Origin: Capitulum mitella
Lineage: Eukaryota > Arthropoda > Thecostraca > Pollicipedomorpha > Pollicipedidae
DNA: 64,000 bases
NCBI GenBank assembly: GCA_030062745.1
Contig: CP099847.1
Span: forward strand, 24,166,923 to 24,230,922
Reading direction: 5' to 3'
Of this stretch, positions 56,101 through 64,000 are shown piece after piece. Under the pieces are notes generated by a model. That model worked only from the letters and a program-made list of their open reading frames with translations. It was not told the DNA's origin and did no database searches. Positions within the stretch are counted from its first letter, which is position 1; each line of letters opens with the position of its first letter. Position numbers and translations under genes: made by a program.

Positions 56101-59100
56101 GGCACACATCCGGCCGAGACTGGGTCGCAGTGAACGGCGGAGCGTGCGGGCCCGGCGCGCGGCCGGCCGCCCGCACCGGACCCCGGCTGGATTTCCCGGG
56201 CGCCGGCGCGCCGGCCGGTCTGCTCCAGTGGCCTGGTTGCCGCCGGCGCCGCATTGGATTGCCTCACCGCTGCTGGGACGCGCCTCCGGGAGCGCGGGGA
56301 CTTAGCGGGCGGGAAATTTGACCGCGCGAACCAGTTGAGCCGATAGATCCGACACAGATTGGGCTTATCCCGCATGTGATCAGCGTATAAGCATCCATAA
56401 GTAATGTGACTTCGAGTGACGGTTTGATTGTCATGGGCCCATGGCCTCAAAACATGACTGTAATGGGTGCGTGGCCTTAAAAGTTTTCTTTGCCCTAAAT
56501 TCCTCAGTCGAATTACTCTCAGATGCCGCTTGCTTCACGCGAGAAACAGGGTTACGTATGTCCTTCCCAAATTTGGCATGCCGCCGTCGTTGGTAGCTTC
56601 CGGCTCTTGTTTCACGCCGTGCCGTTGAAACTTTGTCGCTGGTCTGGCGCCGCGTCCCAAAGTCTAACCCGCCCGCCCGTGGCCGGACAGACGATATTGA
56701 GGTGCGCTTCTTCGAGGTTCGCGACAACCGGCTGTACTGGGAGGCGTTTGGCGAGTTCCTGCCGGCCGACGTGCACAAACAGGTGGCCATCTGCTTCAAA
56801 ACGCCACGCTACGCCACACTGGAGGTGAGCGTGCCACAGGTGACATCGACCGGTGACGGACTCTTTACGTGCTGTGGATCTGACGCATTGAAGGATGTTG
56901 AGTGGCGTGCCGTGGCAGTTTCTCTTTTTTTGCCGTGTGTTATCATTATGTAAAAATGCGTTTTGGGGCGCTTGCCGGATCGTTATTTGCAGTGAACTAG
57001 GTGCTTGCGGTACAGGCATGTGTCGAGTACGTTCTTTTTTCACAGCCGGCATTGTTTTCTAGTTTCGTCGGTGTATGATGAACCTAGTAATCTTGGTAAT
57101 CTTGCCTTGCCGTCCCAGTGAAAATCTGTGTGACTGTATCTTCACCTTGCATCCGAGTGGGTGTGGGAGATGGGCGGATAACGGACCTGTTTGAGCAGAT
57201 GCGGTCCCGTGTTAGCCGACGCTGTCCGCCGCGTGACGTCCCGTCCGCGATCCGGGCTTCCCGGCTCCGCCTCCGGCCACTGCCGCCGTCCGTGACCTTT
57301 TCTCGCGGCGCCGCGTGTTTCCCCGTGCCGTCGGTGACGGCAGCGCTGCGCGCCGACAGATGGAGGCGCCCGTCCGGGTCCAGATCCAGCTGCGCCGGCC
57401 GTCGGACAAACAGTGCAGCGAGGCGCGAGCCTTCACCTTCACGCCGCTCGACTCAGGTAGGCCCTTCTGGTCGTTCAAGCGCGCCAAGACGCACGTCTCG
57501 CTGTTCCACCGGCTGATGAGCTGGGAGAGCGGCGACGAGCCGAGCGCCAAGCGCTGCTCCTCGGCCGACGGCCGCCGCTCGGCCGAGCTCGCCTCGGCCG
57601 TGCTCGACTCGCTCGGCGCGCCGGCGCGGCCGCGCGACGGCGCCGCCTCGGCCGCCGACTCGGTCTCGGTCGGCGAGCTGCTCTCGGGGGCGGGCGGCCG
57701 CGACTCGCTGCTGCCGCGCGCCCCGCCGGCGGCCGAGCCGCAGCCGCCGCTGCCGCCCAAGCGCCACCACCGCGCCAAGCGCGACCCGGACGGAGACGAC
57801 TACGCGCTGCCGATGCCGGCCAACGCGCAGCTGGAATCGCCCAGCAAGGCCGAGCTGCTGCTGCGCCGGTACGCCGCGCCGCCGCGCGCCGGCCGCCTGG
57901 CGGCCGACCTCAGCAACGGCAACTACGAGCGCGTCGAGCAGATGGCGCTGTACGCGGGCGTGGCGCCGCTGGCGTCGGCATCCGAGTTCGACGAGACGAG
58001 CCTCTCGTACTTCGACGTGGAGAACAACCTGAGCTCGCCACCGCCCAAGCCGAGCCACGACGACGAGGAGATCTACTCGGCCTGGATCCGGCGCTGGGGC
58101 AGCGTCACCTCCATACCGACCACGGTGCTCGACCTTTACGTGTAGAGGCTGCGCCCGGTCGCGTTTTCCTGGACGGGCGGGCAGGGGCTGGAGGGCCCGC
58201 TGCGGCGTGCTGGCCGCCCGGGTCGTGTTTCGTTCGGCTGACGTGATTGGCCGGACCTCGCGGTCCGGTCCGGCGACGGACGCTGGTTGGTCGGTGCTCT
58301 GGGTTTCCGGTTTTGGCCGGTTTTGCTGCCCGGCGGATCGGGCGTTTGCCGTCGCGGGTGTGGGGAGCGGAGTCTCTCAGGCGACAAGCCGCGCGCGAGG
58401 AGTGACTTTTTTCGACGTTGTCGGTGTTTGGCTCCGCTGATGAGGGCCCGGCTCATAATTTGTTGTCATTGAATTTGGTGTAGTATTTTTACTTGCGTTT
58501 CGACAGTGCTGCTCATTTGTGGACAGCCGCTTATGGCGCTGTCTTTTGTTTTTGTAGCTGCGTCCGCGACGGCGGTGAAGACGTTGTTCTGCTCCCTCCT
58601 AGTCACTAGTCGCTAGTCGCTGAATGCTTCAACGGATCTAGTCGTGATCGCAGGGTTGGGTTGTGCGACCCTCTCGTTTGTGGTCTGTCAGTCTTGCCGG
58701 CGCGTGGAGGCTGTTGTTTTTGTTGTTTGTGTATGACCTGACCAGGTGGTTTGCCCGCTGAGTGTTCCCCTCCGTGCTGTTGTGAACCCTGTGGGGGCTC
58801 TAACCCGTGTGTGCGTGTCTGCCCCTCCAGACGGCATCGAGGAGAAGAAGCGAAAGATGGCGCGCAACTCGGGCCGTCTGCAGCGCTATTTGACCGATAA
58901 CCTGGGCGATGACAGCTCCAGTGAGTTGACGTTTCAGAGGCAGGCCTGGCGGCGCGTGGTGGTGGCTTGGCTTGGGCTGAGGAGTCGATTGGCTCCTCCG
59001 TGGCCGTGCGGTCGGCCGCCGGTGAATGGACCCGCGTGGTCTTTTCTCCGTCTCTGTCTCTGTCTCTGCCTGAGTTGTTTCTCGCGGGATGACTGAAGGT

Positions 59101-61894
59101 GGCGGTGCTTGGTATGGTTTCCCTTGGGGCGCTTTCGGTTGAGGCTAGAGGACTAGCCCGTTGGATATTTCGCTGAGTGTGCCTGGGACAACGCATCTGC
59201 TGGTGATCACACTAACCGTGCACATACGGGCGTTCCCATTACACGTAGCACCTCGCTTGGATGACTGAAACTCCCCGTGCAATTTAGTGGCTATGATCAG
59301 TGATGATTTTTAGAAGGTTAACCTTGAAGGTGCTCGAACAATTGTGGTTGCATGTCGGGGTTCCCCAGACGTGCGTAGTGGTGAGAGTAGCATTGTCAGC
59401 CCCTGGGTTGCGATGCACAGGACTTGGGATTGTAATTGTTTTGAAATGGATTCGATGTGCGAGCGTTTAACAAGGCGCATCATATTTTTAGAATATTGTT
59501 TGTCCTGGCTGGCACGTTACCTTCGAGAAGTCGCCAAAAATGTGAATTGATGAGGAACGAGTAGCAGGTGCTATGCATTCGTGAAACTCCCTATATCTTG
59601 TCCTAATGCCTAGTCAACTTGTCTTCCCTGAAGTTCAATCCTTGAAACCATACAGGCGCAGAGTGACGGATTGCCTTGCTCGGATGCCAATGAGGTTGTT
59701 AGTTGGTGTGGTGCAGTTTTCCGGTAACAGATTGGTGTGTTCTGGGATGGATGTAATGATTGTACATCTGCCCTGTCCTCCTATTATATGTCTGTTTGCT
59801 TCACACAAGTCTCAAGCAAAACGTTTTCAATAAAGGCTGTTTGATTAGATACTTCTGTCCATTCTGCTTCATATCACTCAACGAATAGCAATGAGGCAAG
59901 GTATTACATGACGAAACACGAAGAGTCCGTGTAAACTGAAAACAGTAAGTTGGAGTTTTGGCATGCCGCGAACAGTTTACTAGAACTTTTCTTTTTACTA
60001 TTTCGTGTGTAGTTGTAAGCACAAGGCTGGTAACCACTCTCAGTCATTTTATATTTGTCAGTCCCTGCGTTTTCAATGGCTCGGCACCTTTTTCCTACGA
60101 CATTGTGTGTTTAACATACCTCATTCTGCACAGTGCAGCACCCGATCTGTTGTGCCTTTGGGAATGACCTGCCCCAAGACGGCTTCTTTTTGGTGCAGAG
60201 AATAACGCTTTTGGCCCTAAGTTCGTGCTTTTGTGCGTTTGATGGCTTGTGCATGTTTCGTGCTCTACATTAAGTTTTTTTTTTTTGAGCCGTGAAATGA
60301 AGCTTTCGTGCAGCATGACTAAGAGCATTTCGTGTAGATAGCTGTTAGCATTGCCCTTGGGTGCTTGCCCGTGACGTGTCTCGTCATCTTGTGCAATGTT
60401 TCCCCTGGATGTTCCGTTTGAAATCTGTGATATTAGTATGTTTAAAATCAAGAGCTAGTTTTGCTGCAACTTCCACTGTCCGGAGCACCGAGGAAATCTC
60501 TTCAGAATGGTGATTTAGTGACTTGTTCGACTGATTTGGCAGCTCCGCCCTCTCATCATTAACAGCTGGCACTGCTGTTGCCACTGTCCGTTGTCCGTCG
60601 GGGCGCCTCTGACGCCGTTGGCCGCTCGCCTCCCTCTCAACTCACGTGTGTGTGTGGCGTGCTCAGGCTCGGGAGGCGGTGGCGGCGGCGGCCAGCCGTT
60701 CGCCGAAGGCGCAGGGGCGCGGCCTAAGATCAAGGCCGCCACCAAACGGATGAAGCAGATCAAACACGAGCCGATCGGTTAGTGAGCAGGCCTCCGAGGT
60801 GCCGGAGCCGCCAGGTCTGCGCCGCCAGGGCCTCAGGGCCGCGTGCTCTCGTTCTTAGCTGGACCGGGTATCTCTCTGTTGATCCTGGGTGCCATACATG
60901 AAGATGTGGCGTTGGCTGCCAGTTGCCTGTCACAAAGAGGCCTGTCACAGTCGCCTGTCACAACGGATTTCCAGCTTATGGCGTAAAACACGATCGCCGT
61001 TATTTATAATACCTGTACGTACGTCGATGATGTCCGGTAATGTTCACGTTCGTGGACTTTCTGGGCGTCGAATCTAACGGGTGGGAGGAAACGAAACGCT
61101 TGCGACTAACCATCCTACGTACATGGCTGATATTTATCGTCAGCTGTTAACCGTTGGGCGGCGGTTACCGCGCGCTGCCGGCGCCGTCCGCCCCGCCCCG
61201 CCCCGCTGCCGTGACAGTGCTCTGGCCGTGCTGACGCCGCCCGGCCGCCGTCGTTGCAGACACGCCCACCGCGTCGGAGCCAATGTACGTGCCGACGAAC
61301 GGCGCCGTCGGCGGCGGCGCGGCCGGCGTCGTCTCGCCGTCGAACATGTCGGGCGGCGGCATCGTGCGCCAGCCGTCGCCGTACGGCGTGCAGCAGACGC
61401 AGTACATCAAGGTGGGCGCGTCGCCGGCGGCCGGCGGCGAGTTCATCAAGGCCGAGTACCTGTACCCGGCGGCCGGGCCGCCCGGCGGACCGCAATACCA
61501 GGGCTACCGCTCGCCGCAGCACCCGGCCGCCACGCCGCCGCCGCCGCAGGGCGGCACTCCGTCGCCGGCCGCGCCGCACCAGCTGCTCGACATGGACACG
61601 CAGCGGCCCGTGACGTCGGCCGCCAACATCGAGCTGGACCTGACGCAGCTCAACTCGGCCGACCTCAACATGCTCAACTTCCCCTCCGATCTGGATGCCA
61701 ACGTGCAGGCGATCGAGGGCCACCTGTCGAGCAACCTGTCGCAGAACCTGAGCTTCCTGGAGGAGGCCGAGGCGGGGCCGCCGCCGCCGGCCGCCGTCGC
61801 CGTGCCGGACGAGCCGCAGGACGCCCAGATGGACAGCTTCACGAGGAACACCATCAGCGAGCTGGAGTTCCTCAACCAGCTGAGCAAGCGGTGA
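20088..61894 (+). CDS. dl: Dorsal-type Rel/NF-kB transcription factor, ten coding exons (629 aa)
   Basis: Dorsal is the class II Rel protein that enters the nucleus after Toll signalling and acts in immunity and axis patterning. Coding exons: 20088-20148, 33308-33443, 50012-50394, 54652-54795, 55781-55879, 56691-56824, 57360-57456, 58831-58920, 60667-60777, 61260-61894. Phases agree at each GT-AG join and the sum is 1890 bp. Order of parts: N-terminal segment (1-69); Rel homology DNA-binding domain with RFRYECEGR (83-91) and FEDHR-like TGFDHRLHPTTIDLNTVRLC; dimerisation domain with CDLVIYKMSDCSASVAGG, DDIEVRFFE, VAICFKTPRY and VQIQLRRPSD (RRPS 331-334, a PKA-type site); NLS KKRK at 357-360; SUMO-type IKHE at 413-416; Gly/Pro-rich then acidic C terminus ending SELEFLNQLSKR. 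There are no ankyrin repeats, so it is not Relish/p105. An alternative end is described at 57360-58145. Confidence 0.95.
21400..21595. repeat. 22 bp GC-rich minisatellite in Dorsal intron 1
   Basis: About nine copies of a unit like CGGCGGGGCGCGGGGCACCC plus TC, with point changes between copies. Because 22 is not a multiple of 3 and the unit lacks stops, all three forward frames stay open, which explains the ORFs here. Confidence 0.85.
22532..22574. promoter_or_regulatory. Two E-box palindromes 32 bp apart (CLEAR-like)
   Basis: ATCACGTGAC at 22532-22541 and the perfect palindrome GGTCACGTGACC at 22563-22574, each in a repeated GCCGGCGCCGGAGAA-NGGCG context with 32 bp period. GTCACGTGAC is the core bound by MiT/TFE-type bHLH-Zip factors in animals. 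Binding here is inference. Confidence 0.4.
26400..30110. other. GC- and CpG-dense blocks in Dorsal intron 1
   Basis: Positions 26400-27620, 27960-28610 and 29020-30110 are rich in GCCGGC-like words and CpG, separated by normal DNA. Overlapping ORFs on both strands come from scarcity of stop codons in such DNA. They could hold alternative first exons of Dorsal, but nothing in the sequence shows this. Confidence 0.45.
30280..30665. repeat. Degenerate tandem array, unit about 45 bp
   Basis: A block like GCGCTGTGCCGGTGATTCC followed by CACNTGTCCTCAT recurs at roughly 30289, 30384, 30421, 30468, 30511, 30558, 30608 and 30650, with spacing mostly 37-50 bp. Copies are strongly diverged. Confidence 0.6.
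31248..31330. repeat. Simple repeat CCGCCGGACCG / CCGAACCGAGA
   Basis: Short direct repeats of CCGCCGGACCGG and CCGCCGAACCGAGA. Confidence 0.6.
33008..33270. repeat. 126 bp tandem duplication just upstream of Dorsal exon 2
   Basis: TTTCAGTGCGT near 33008 recurs near 33134, and the following parts (TTTGCCGTG, CCAGTC, GATCTTTGC, GATTC-GTTTCGTGATAC, CACGAGGCCGC, GGCCGCC) keep the same order. The second copy ends about 40 bp before the exon. Confidence 0.7.
33308..33443 (+). CDS. dl: Dorsal coding exon 2
   Basis: Encodes residues 21-65, including VIQTDLDYSDANMAGYPP and VVPRPDDYDPVIRA; N-terminal to the Rel domain. Acceptor CGTGTTGCAG|TG, donor CCAG|GTCAGT. G/C-ending codons set it apart from its surroundings. 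Confidence 0.88.
34358..34455. repeat. ATTCGG-rich cryptic repeat
   Basis: Interspersed ATTCGG, ATTCGGATTCGG and ATTCGGCCGAAT words, some forming short palindromes. No coding potential. Confidence 0.5.
36560..37745 (-). pseudogene. Decayed non-LTR retrotransposon reverse transcriptase
   Basis: Reading the minus strand from about 37680, one frame gives LHFVTDADDVILLLQG, which contains the RT catalytic ADD box. After a frame change it continues AINELERYSRTSGLNINLAK and AKYPATGATLSE, the usual SGLxINxxKTK region. Further on, ETFWDFVRSSKPVKLKRNSM, YDGLD and LLWESKALRV resemble the FxWxxxxxKxKR...GGLxxxD region of LINE proteins, and 36824-36567 gives a last open piece. Several frameshifts and stops show that it is dead. 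The clade (L1/Tx1-like) is a guess. Confidence 0.7.
38323..38355. repeat. Perfect 11 bp inverted repeat with 11-base loop
   Basis: CGAGTTTGTGC (38323-38333) and GCACAAACTCG (38345-38355) are exact reverse complements. The following 100 bp is GC-rich with paired GGAGGC/GCCTCC and GGCGCC words in otherwise AT-rich DNA, so this may be part of a small structured repeat. No known RNA family recognised. Confidence 0.5.
40617..40700. repeat. AAAGTTAA-type simple repeat
   Basis: Repeated GTTAAA/GATTAAA words with A runs. Confidence 0.7.
44841..45121. mobile_element. hAT-like MITE 1 (265 bp) with perfect 8 bp target-site duplication
   Basis: Element 44849-45113. Its left end is CAGTGGCATAGCC and its right end, reverse-complemented, is CAGTAACGTAGCC. 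ATTCCGAA stands on both sides (44841-44848 and 45114-45121). An 8 bp duplication and CAG-type ends are typical of hAT transposons. The inside encodes nothing. A related element of almost the same length is at 63165-63433. Confidence 0.8.
45457..45585. repeat. 44 bp direct repeat
   Basis: AAAACGATGCTGT occurs at 45457 and 45501, each followed by a GGGGCGCCAGAATCGCACC-like block; a third, shorter GGCGCCAAAATCGC piece follows. It stands right before the GGGGCGCC array and may be related to it. Confidence 0.7.
45750..46870. repeat. Degenerate GGGGCGCC satellite-like array, unit about 60 bp (two ~30 bp halves)
   Basis: Words such as GTCACAGGGGCGCCTTTT, GAACGACAGGGCGCC and CATCGCAGGGGCG recur at about 45757, 46095, 46178, 46218, 46299, 46366, 46417, 46437, 46498, 46628, 46657, 46797 and 46838. 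Full units (GTCACAGGG to GTCACAGGG, 46430 to 46490) are 60 bp apart. Copies are strongly diverged; a few stray ones occur at 47040 and 48180-48260. ORFs through it are chance. Confidence 0.65.
49655..50000. repeat. 36 bp minisatellite ending at the acceptor of Dorsal exon 3
   Basis: Ten copies beginning GCCGTCACTGACCCGACCTG, spaced 36 bp (two are 32 bp). The last runs into GCCGTTGGCAG, the splice acceptor at 50011. Each copy has one or two CTGAC words, which resemble animal branch points. Confidence 0.9.
50012..50394 (+). CDS. dl: Dorsal coding exon 3 (DNA-binding part of the Rel domain)
   Basis: Encodes residues 66-193. It has ALRFRYECEGRSAGSIPG, the recognition loop contacting kB DNA, then FPSIKVVGYQGPAVVVVSC, TKDPPYRPHPHNLVG, GKDGCKKGVC and FQNLGIQCVKKKDVEESL. 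Donor CAGA|GTGAGT. Confidence 0.95.
50395..54651 (+). other. Dorsal intron 3 (4.3 kb)
   Basis: Contains the 53 bp minisatellite (53165-53690). The last 240 bp (54410-54650) is pyrimidine-rich with many CTGAC/CTGAT words before the acceptor. No nested gene is seen. Confidence 0.7.
53165..53690. repeat. 53 bp minisatellite in Dorsal intron 3
   Basis: CCACCGTGGACAGCCCTC recurs at 53165, 53218, 53271, 53324, 53377, 53430, 53483, 53536, 53589 and 53642, exactly 53 bp apart, with almost no drift except CCC/TCC and ACT/CCT changes. Since 53 is not a multiple of 3 and the unit has no stop, three overlapping ORFs run through it. Confidence 0.95.
54652..54795 (+). CDS. dl: Dorsal coding exon 4
   Basis: Encodes residues 194-241: TGFDHRLHPTTIDLNTVRLC, FQVFVEGRERGKY and PLKPVVSDAIFDK, the end of the DNA-binding domain and the link to the dimerisation domain. 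Acceptor TTGTCCGGCAG|CC, donor AAGA|GTGAGT. Confidence 0.95.
55781..55879 (+). CDS. dl: Dorsal coding exon 5
   Basis: Encodes residues 242-274: SMCDLVIYKMSDCSASVAGG and KDIILLCDKVTK, the start of the Ig-like dimerisation domain. Acceptor CTGTTTTCAG|AG, donor AAAG|GTGAGT. Confidence 0.95.
56691..56824 (+). CDS. dl: Dorsal coding exon 6
   Basis: Encodes residues 275-319: DDIEVRFFEVRDNRLYWEAF, GEFLPADVHKQVAICFKTPR and YATLE, core of the dimerisation domain. Acceptor GGCCGGACAG|AC, donor GGAG|GTGAGC. Confidence 0.95.
57360..57456 (+). CDS. dl: Dorsal coding exon 7 (long-isoform end)
   Basis: Encodes residues 320-351, VRVQIQLRRPSDKQCSEARA then FTFTPLDS, the last strand of the Rel domain. Donor TCAG|GTAGGC at 57456/57457. 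If this donor is not used, the frame continues to 58145. Confidence 0.9.
57360..58145 (+). CDS. dl: Dorsal exon 7 with retained intron: alternative C terminus without the NLS exon
   Basis: Reading through the exon 7 donor keeps an open frame for 229 more codons to TAG at 58143-58145. With exons 1-6 it gives a 580-residue protein. The tail begins GRPFWSFKRAKTHVSLFHRL, is rich in G/C-ending codons, has a basic KRHHRAKR, an Asp/Glu-rich SEFDETSLSYFDVE and ends TTVLDLYV. It lacks KKRK (exon 8) and the IKHE site (exon 9). Drosophila Dorsal-B and mosquito REL1-B are known splice forms lacking the NLS exon; this looks like the same arrangement. AATAAA at 59829-59834 could end this transcript. Whether it is expressed cannot be seen. 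Confidence 0.75.
   Translation: MEAPVRVQIQLRRPSDKQCSEARAFTFTPLDSGRPFWSFKRAKTHVSLFHRLMSWESGDEPSAKRCSSADGRRSAELASAVLDSLGAPARPRDGAASAADSVSVGELLSGAGGRDSLLPRAPPAAEPQPPLPPKRHHRAKRDPDGDDYALPMPANAQLESPSKAELLLRRYAAPPRAGRLAADLSNGNYERVEQMALYAGVAPLASASEFDETSLSYFDVENNLSSPPPKPSHDDEEIYSAWIRRWGSVTSIPTTVLDLYV
58831..58920 (+). CDS. dl: Dorsal coding exon 8 (nuclear localisation signal)
   Basis: Encodes residues 352-381: DGIEEKKRKMARNSGRLQRY, LTDNLGDDSS. KKRK after IEE resembles the NLS after the Rel domain in Dorsal and p65. Acceptor GCCCCTCCAG|AC, donor TCCA|GTGAGT. Confidence 0.93.
60667..60777 (+). CDS. dl: Dorsal coding exon 9 (Gly-rich, SUMO-type motif)
   Basis: Encodes residues 382-418: seven glycines, then KIKAATKRMKQIKHEPI. 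IKHE (413-416) fits the psi-K-x-E SUMOylation consensus, at about the place of the IKTE site in Drosophila Dorsal. Acceptor CGTGCTCAG|GC, donor ATCG|GTTAGT. Confidence 0.9.
61260..61894 (+). CDS. dl: Dorsal coding exon 10 (C-terminal activation region)
   Basis: Encodes residues 419-629 and the stop. It is Gly/Pro/Ala-rich at first, with QPSPYGVQQTQYIKV, and then acidic and Leu-rich: NIELDLTQLNSADLNMLNF, LSQNLSFLEEAEAG and NTISELEFLNQLSKR. This is the type of region that works as a transactivation domain. Acceptor CGTCGTTGCAG|AC. Confidence 0.93.
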
Positions 61895-64000
61895 GGCGGC
61901 GCCGCGCCGCGCCTCGCGATCTCTCAGGGCGGCAGTCGGCCCGGCCACCGGAGCGGCGGCGGCGGGGCGGCGGCGGCGGTAGCGGCAGCGGCGGCGAGGG
62001 CGGGGGCGGGGGCGGGGGCGGGTGGAAGCAAGGCTTGTGAACGTAGCGGTGTCGGCTGCTGCCGGTAGAGCGGCGTTATTCAGATACAACGTTGTTTTGT
62101 ACGGGCGAGGTGGCAGTTCGGGACGGGAGGCGTTTTCCGGCGCGTTCGTTCGTCTGTGTGAATTATTTGTACCCCTTGTTATTAATTATACCCCTTGTCT
62201 TTTGAGATTATTTGTACTGTTTTTGTGCGATAGCACTGCTGTTCAGCTGCTTTTCGTGGCTGTCGTGTACATGATTTGCGCACTGACATTAATTTCAAGT
62301 GGCACGAAGGCCGCTGTTCGTCTACGTGCATGGAAATCCTGCTACAGTGAATGTAATTCTGATCCAGTAAGATACTTGTGTATTTTTCGAGCGGTTTTGT
62401 AGACTCGACCTTTCTGGATTGTACTTCAGTGGCTCCTTGATTGCATAGGCCAGCCGCTAGTTACGCAACAAGCGTTTGCTGATGGGTGTGTGGTCGTCGC
62501 CTGCATAAAGCCCTGGCTCTGTGAGTACTGGCGTCGAGACCTGAATGACTGCGTTCTCACAAACGGCGTCGGGAGTTATTTTGTGGTGTATTCCGGCCAG
62601 CTGGCAGGCTTTTTGACGGTACCCGCTGCCTGATATTTATGCTTCGCATGGGCCAGACGGTCGAGGGCGTTGTTCATCTTCATCATGAACATCGGCGCAA
62701 TAACGATCGGCCGGTGCGTCATTTCCATTGTGTCCTGGCGTGGATCGACTGATGTGTATTTGCGTGTGTTAAGGAAAGCGTACGAAATACATTTTCGCAG
62801 AATTCTGCCATTCCGTGTTAGCGGGTGCAAGTACGAACGCCATGTGAATCACCGCACGGATGCTCCCGGCAGGCTGGGTAACCAACCTGCATTGTTGACG
62901 GCAATGGCCGGCATATTGGTTTTTTTTGCTGTGCGATGTGTTAGAGCTGTGAGTGAACATTTCCAGTGGCAACACAATATGCACAGTCGAAGGAGCAGCA
63001 GTGATAAAGACTCATGTCAAAGTATGTTTACGGAAAGCGCCACTGCAAGACAGTGAAAAGGGTGTATGTTCCCCAATAGTGTCTGCTACATTGAATGTCA
63101 CCCGATTACGTGTCAACTGAGCATTCTTTTGACGATACGGCCTGGTAACGAAATCACGTTATCCCAGGTATGTAGCCAAGGGGGACCATGGGGGCTATGT
63201 CCCCCCCCCCGAGCCAAGCGGTCTACACTAGATATATGGCGATTTCGCATGAATACGTAATAGTGCTCAGATATATGCTGCAAAAGCAAATGTACTCTTT
63301 CCTGTGCATTAAATATTAGATAAATTGCCTAAAATTACTACCTTTTCTTATAAATTGCGTCATATGCCTGTGGCATATGACGAAATTCGACATTTGCCCC
63401 CCCCCCCCCAGGAAAATCCTGGCTACGTGCCTGTGTTATCCTTTGGGCCAACAAAAGTACCAAAGCAAAATGCCCTTAACTGCGTGGATGGTGGCTTGGA
63501 ATGACGAGTTCCCGGTCCGACGGCATCAGCAGGAGACACCAGGGAAGCTGACGTCCCCGTTCCGGGGGTCCAGCCGGTACCCCGGTCAAGAATGGACCGA
63601 CCCCAGACCGAAGACTGCCCGTTCACCGGACTTCCGCGGCTCTTCCTCCAATACAGCTTGACATGACTGCCGTGCTGTGGCGCTATTGATATTGTGAAAA
63701 CGGCATTGGTGTCGGAAATTGATCCCATGGAAGAGGTAGCCCAGTCGGCTATACCTGACAGTTTTTAACGCTCTCTGGAGCGGTCTCCGGTAAGACGTGG
63801 GGATTCATTGCTACATTGAGATGTTTGAGATCACTCTCCTTACCCCTGCCAATGATTTAGCCTGCCCCAAAAACCTGCGCCGCGTCCCTCCCCATGGGTG
63901 TAAGGGCCCAAATGGAAGGCAGGAAAGCGGTCTCACCAACTTTAGAGAATTTTGGTGTTCTTCCCTGACCAACTTTAAAGATGCTCCTGTACATATGCCC
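61895..64000. other. Dorsal 3' flank
   Basis: The first 140 bp is GC-rich with a GGCGGC repeat and a (GGGGGC)n run at 61996-62020. The remainder has normal composition and the MITE at 63165-63433. No further gene is seen; the ORFs are short and motif-free. The Dorsal poly(A) site is not clear: no AATAAA within the first kilobase. Confidence 0.5.
63157..63441. mobile_element. hAT-like MITE 2 (269 bp) with 8 bp target-site duplication
   Basis: Element 63165-63433. Ends are CAGGTATGTAGCC (left) and, reverse-complemented, CAGGCACGTAGCC (right). The flanks CGTTATCC (63157-63164) and TGTTATCC (63434-63441) match at 7 of 8 bases. C and G runs follow each end. Shares the CAGNNNCRTAGCC end and near-equal length with MITE 1, and both have an inner ATGGCGAT. 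Confidence 0.8.

Noticed and set aside
1-64000. tRNA, rRNA or other structural RNA genes
   Set aside because: I looked for tRNA B-box-like and cloverleaf patterns by eye and found none convincing. A covariance-model scan would be decisive.

Overview
The window is nuclear DNA of an animal. Genes are split by GT-AG introns, none is in an operon, and all five recognisable genes have clear metazoan counterparts. The largest is a Dorsal-type (class II) Rel/NF-kB gene with a Toll-pathway arthropod look. Exons are very GC-rich with G/C-ending codons, while many intergenic and intronic stretches are AT-rich and carry transposon debris and minisatellites. This suggests an arthropod, most probably a crustacean (a barnacle would fit). 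The sequence alone does not prove the species.

Layout, left to right. (1) Positions 324-2277, + strand: the last four coding exons of an equilibrative nucleoside transporter (SLC29/ENT) whose 5' part lies outside the window. (2) Positions 4619-6872, - strand: a complete three-exon OPA3 gene (178 aa). (3) Positions 7585-8925, - strand: an intronless reading frame for the FAD/NADPH half of methionine synthase reductase (MTRR); the flavodoxin half is not found nearby. (4) Positions 10444-11750, - strand: TTC1, a TPR co-chaperone adaptor, interrupted by two single-base insertions. (5) Positions 11751-20049: a long gene-free stretch with a fold-back repeat, a tandem repeat, a CRE/E-box cluster and a very short retroposon. 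(6) Positions 20088-61894, + strand: the Dorsal gene, ten coding exons (629 aa) with introns of 13.2 and 16.6 kb around exon 2. (7) Positions 61895-64000: Dorsal 3' flank with a hAT-like MITE.

The genes are functionally unrelated: nucleoside transport, mitochondrial morphology, cobalamin-dependent methionine synthesis, chaperone adaptor, immune/developmental transcription factor. The most interesting points are: an alternative Dorsal isoform made by reading through the intron after exon 7, which loses the nuclear-localisation exon and gains a 229-residue tail (comparable to Drosophila Dorsal-B); two copies of a 51-56 bp retroposed element with clear target-site duplications; a pair of ~265 bp hAT-like MITEs with 8 bp duplications; an MTRR without a visible FMN domain; and a 36 bp minisatellite that supplies branch-point-like motifs directly in front of the exon encoding the DNA-binding loop of Dorsal.
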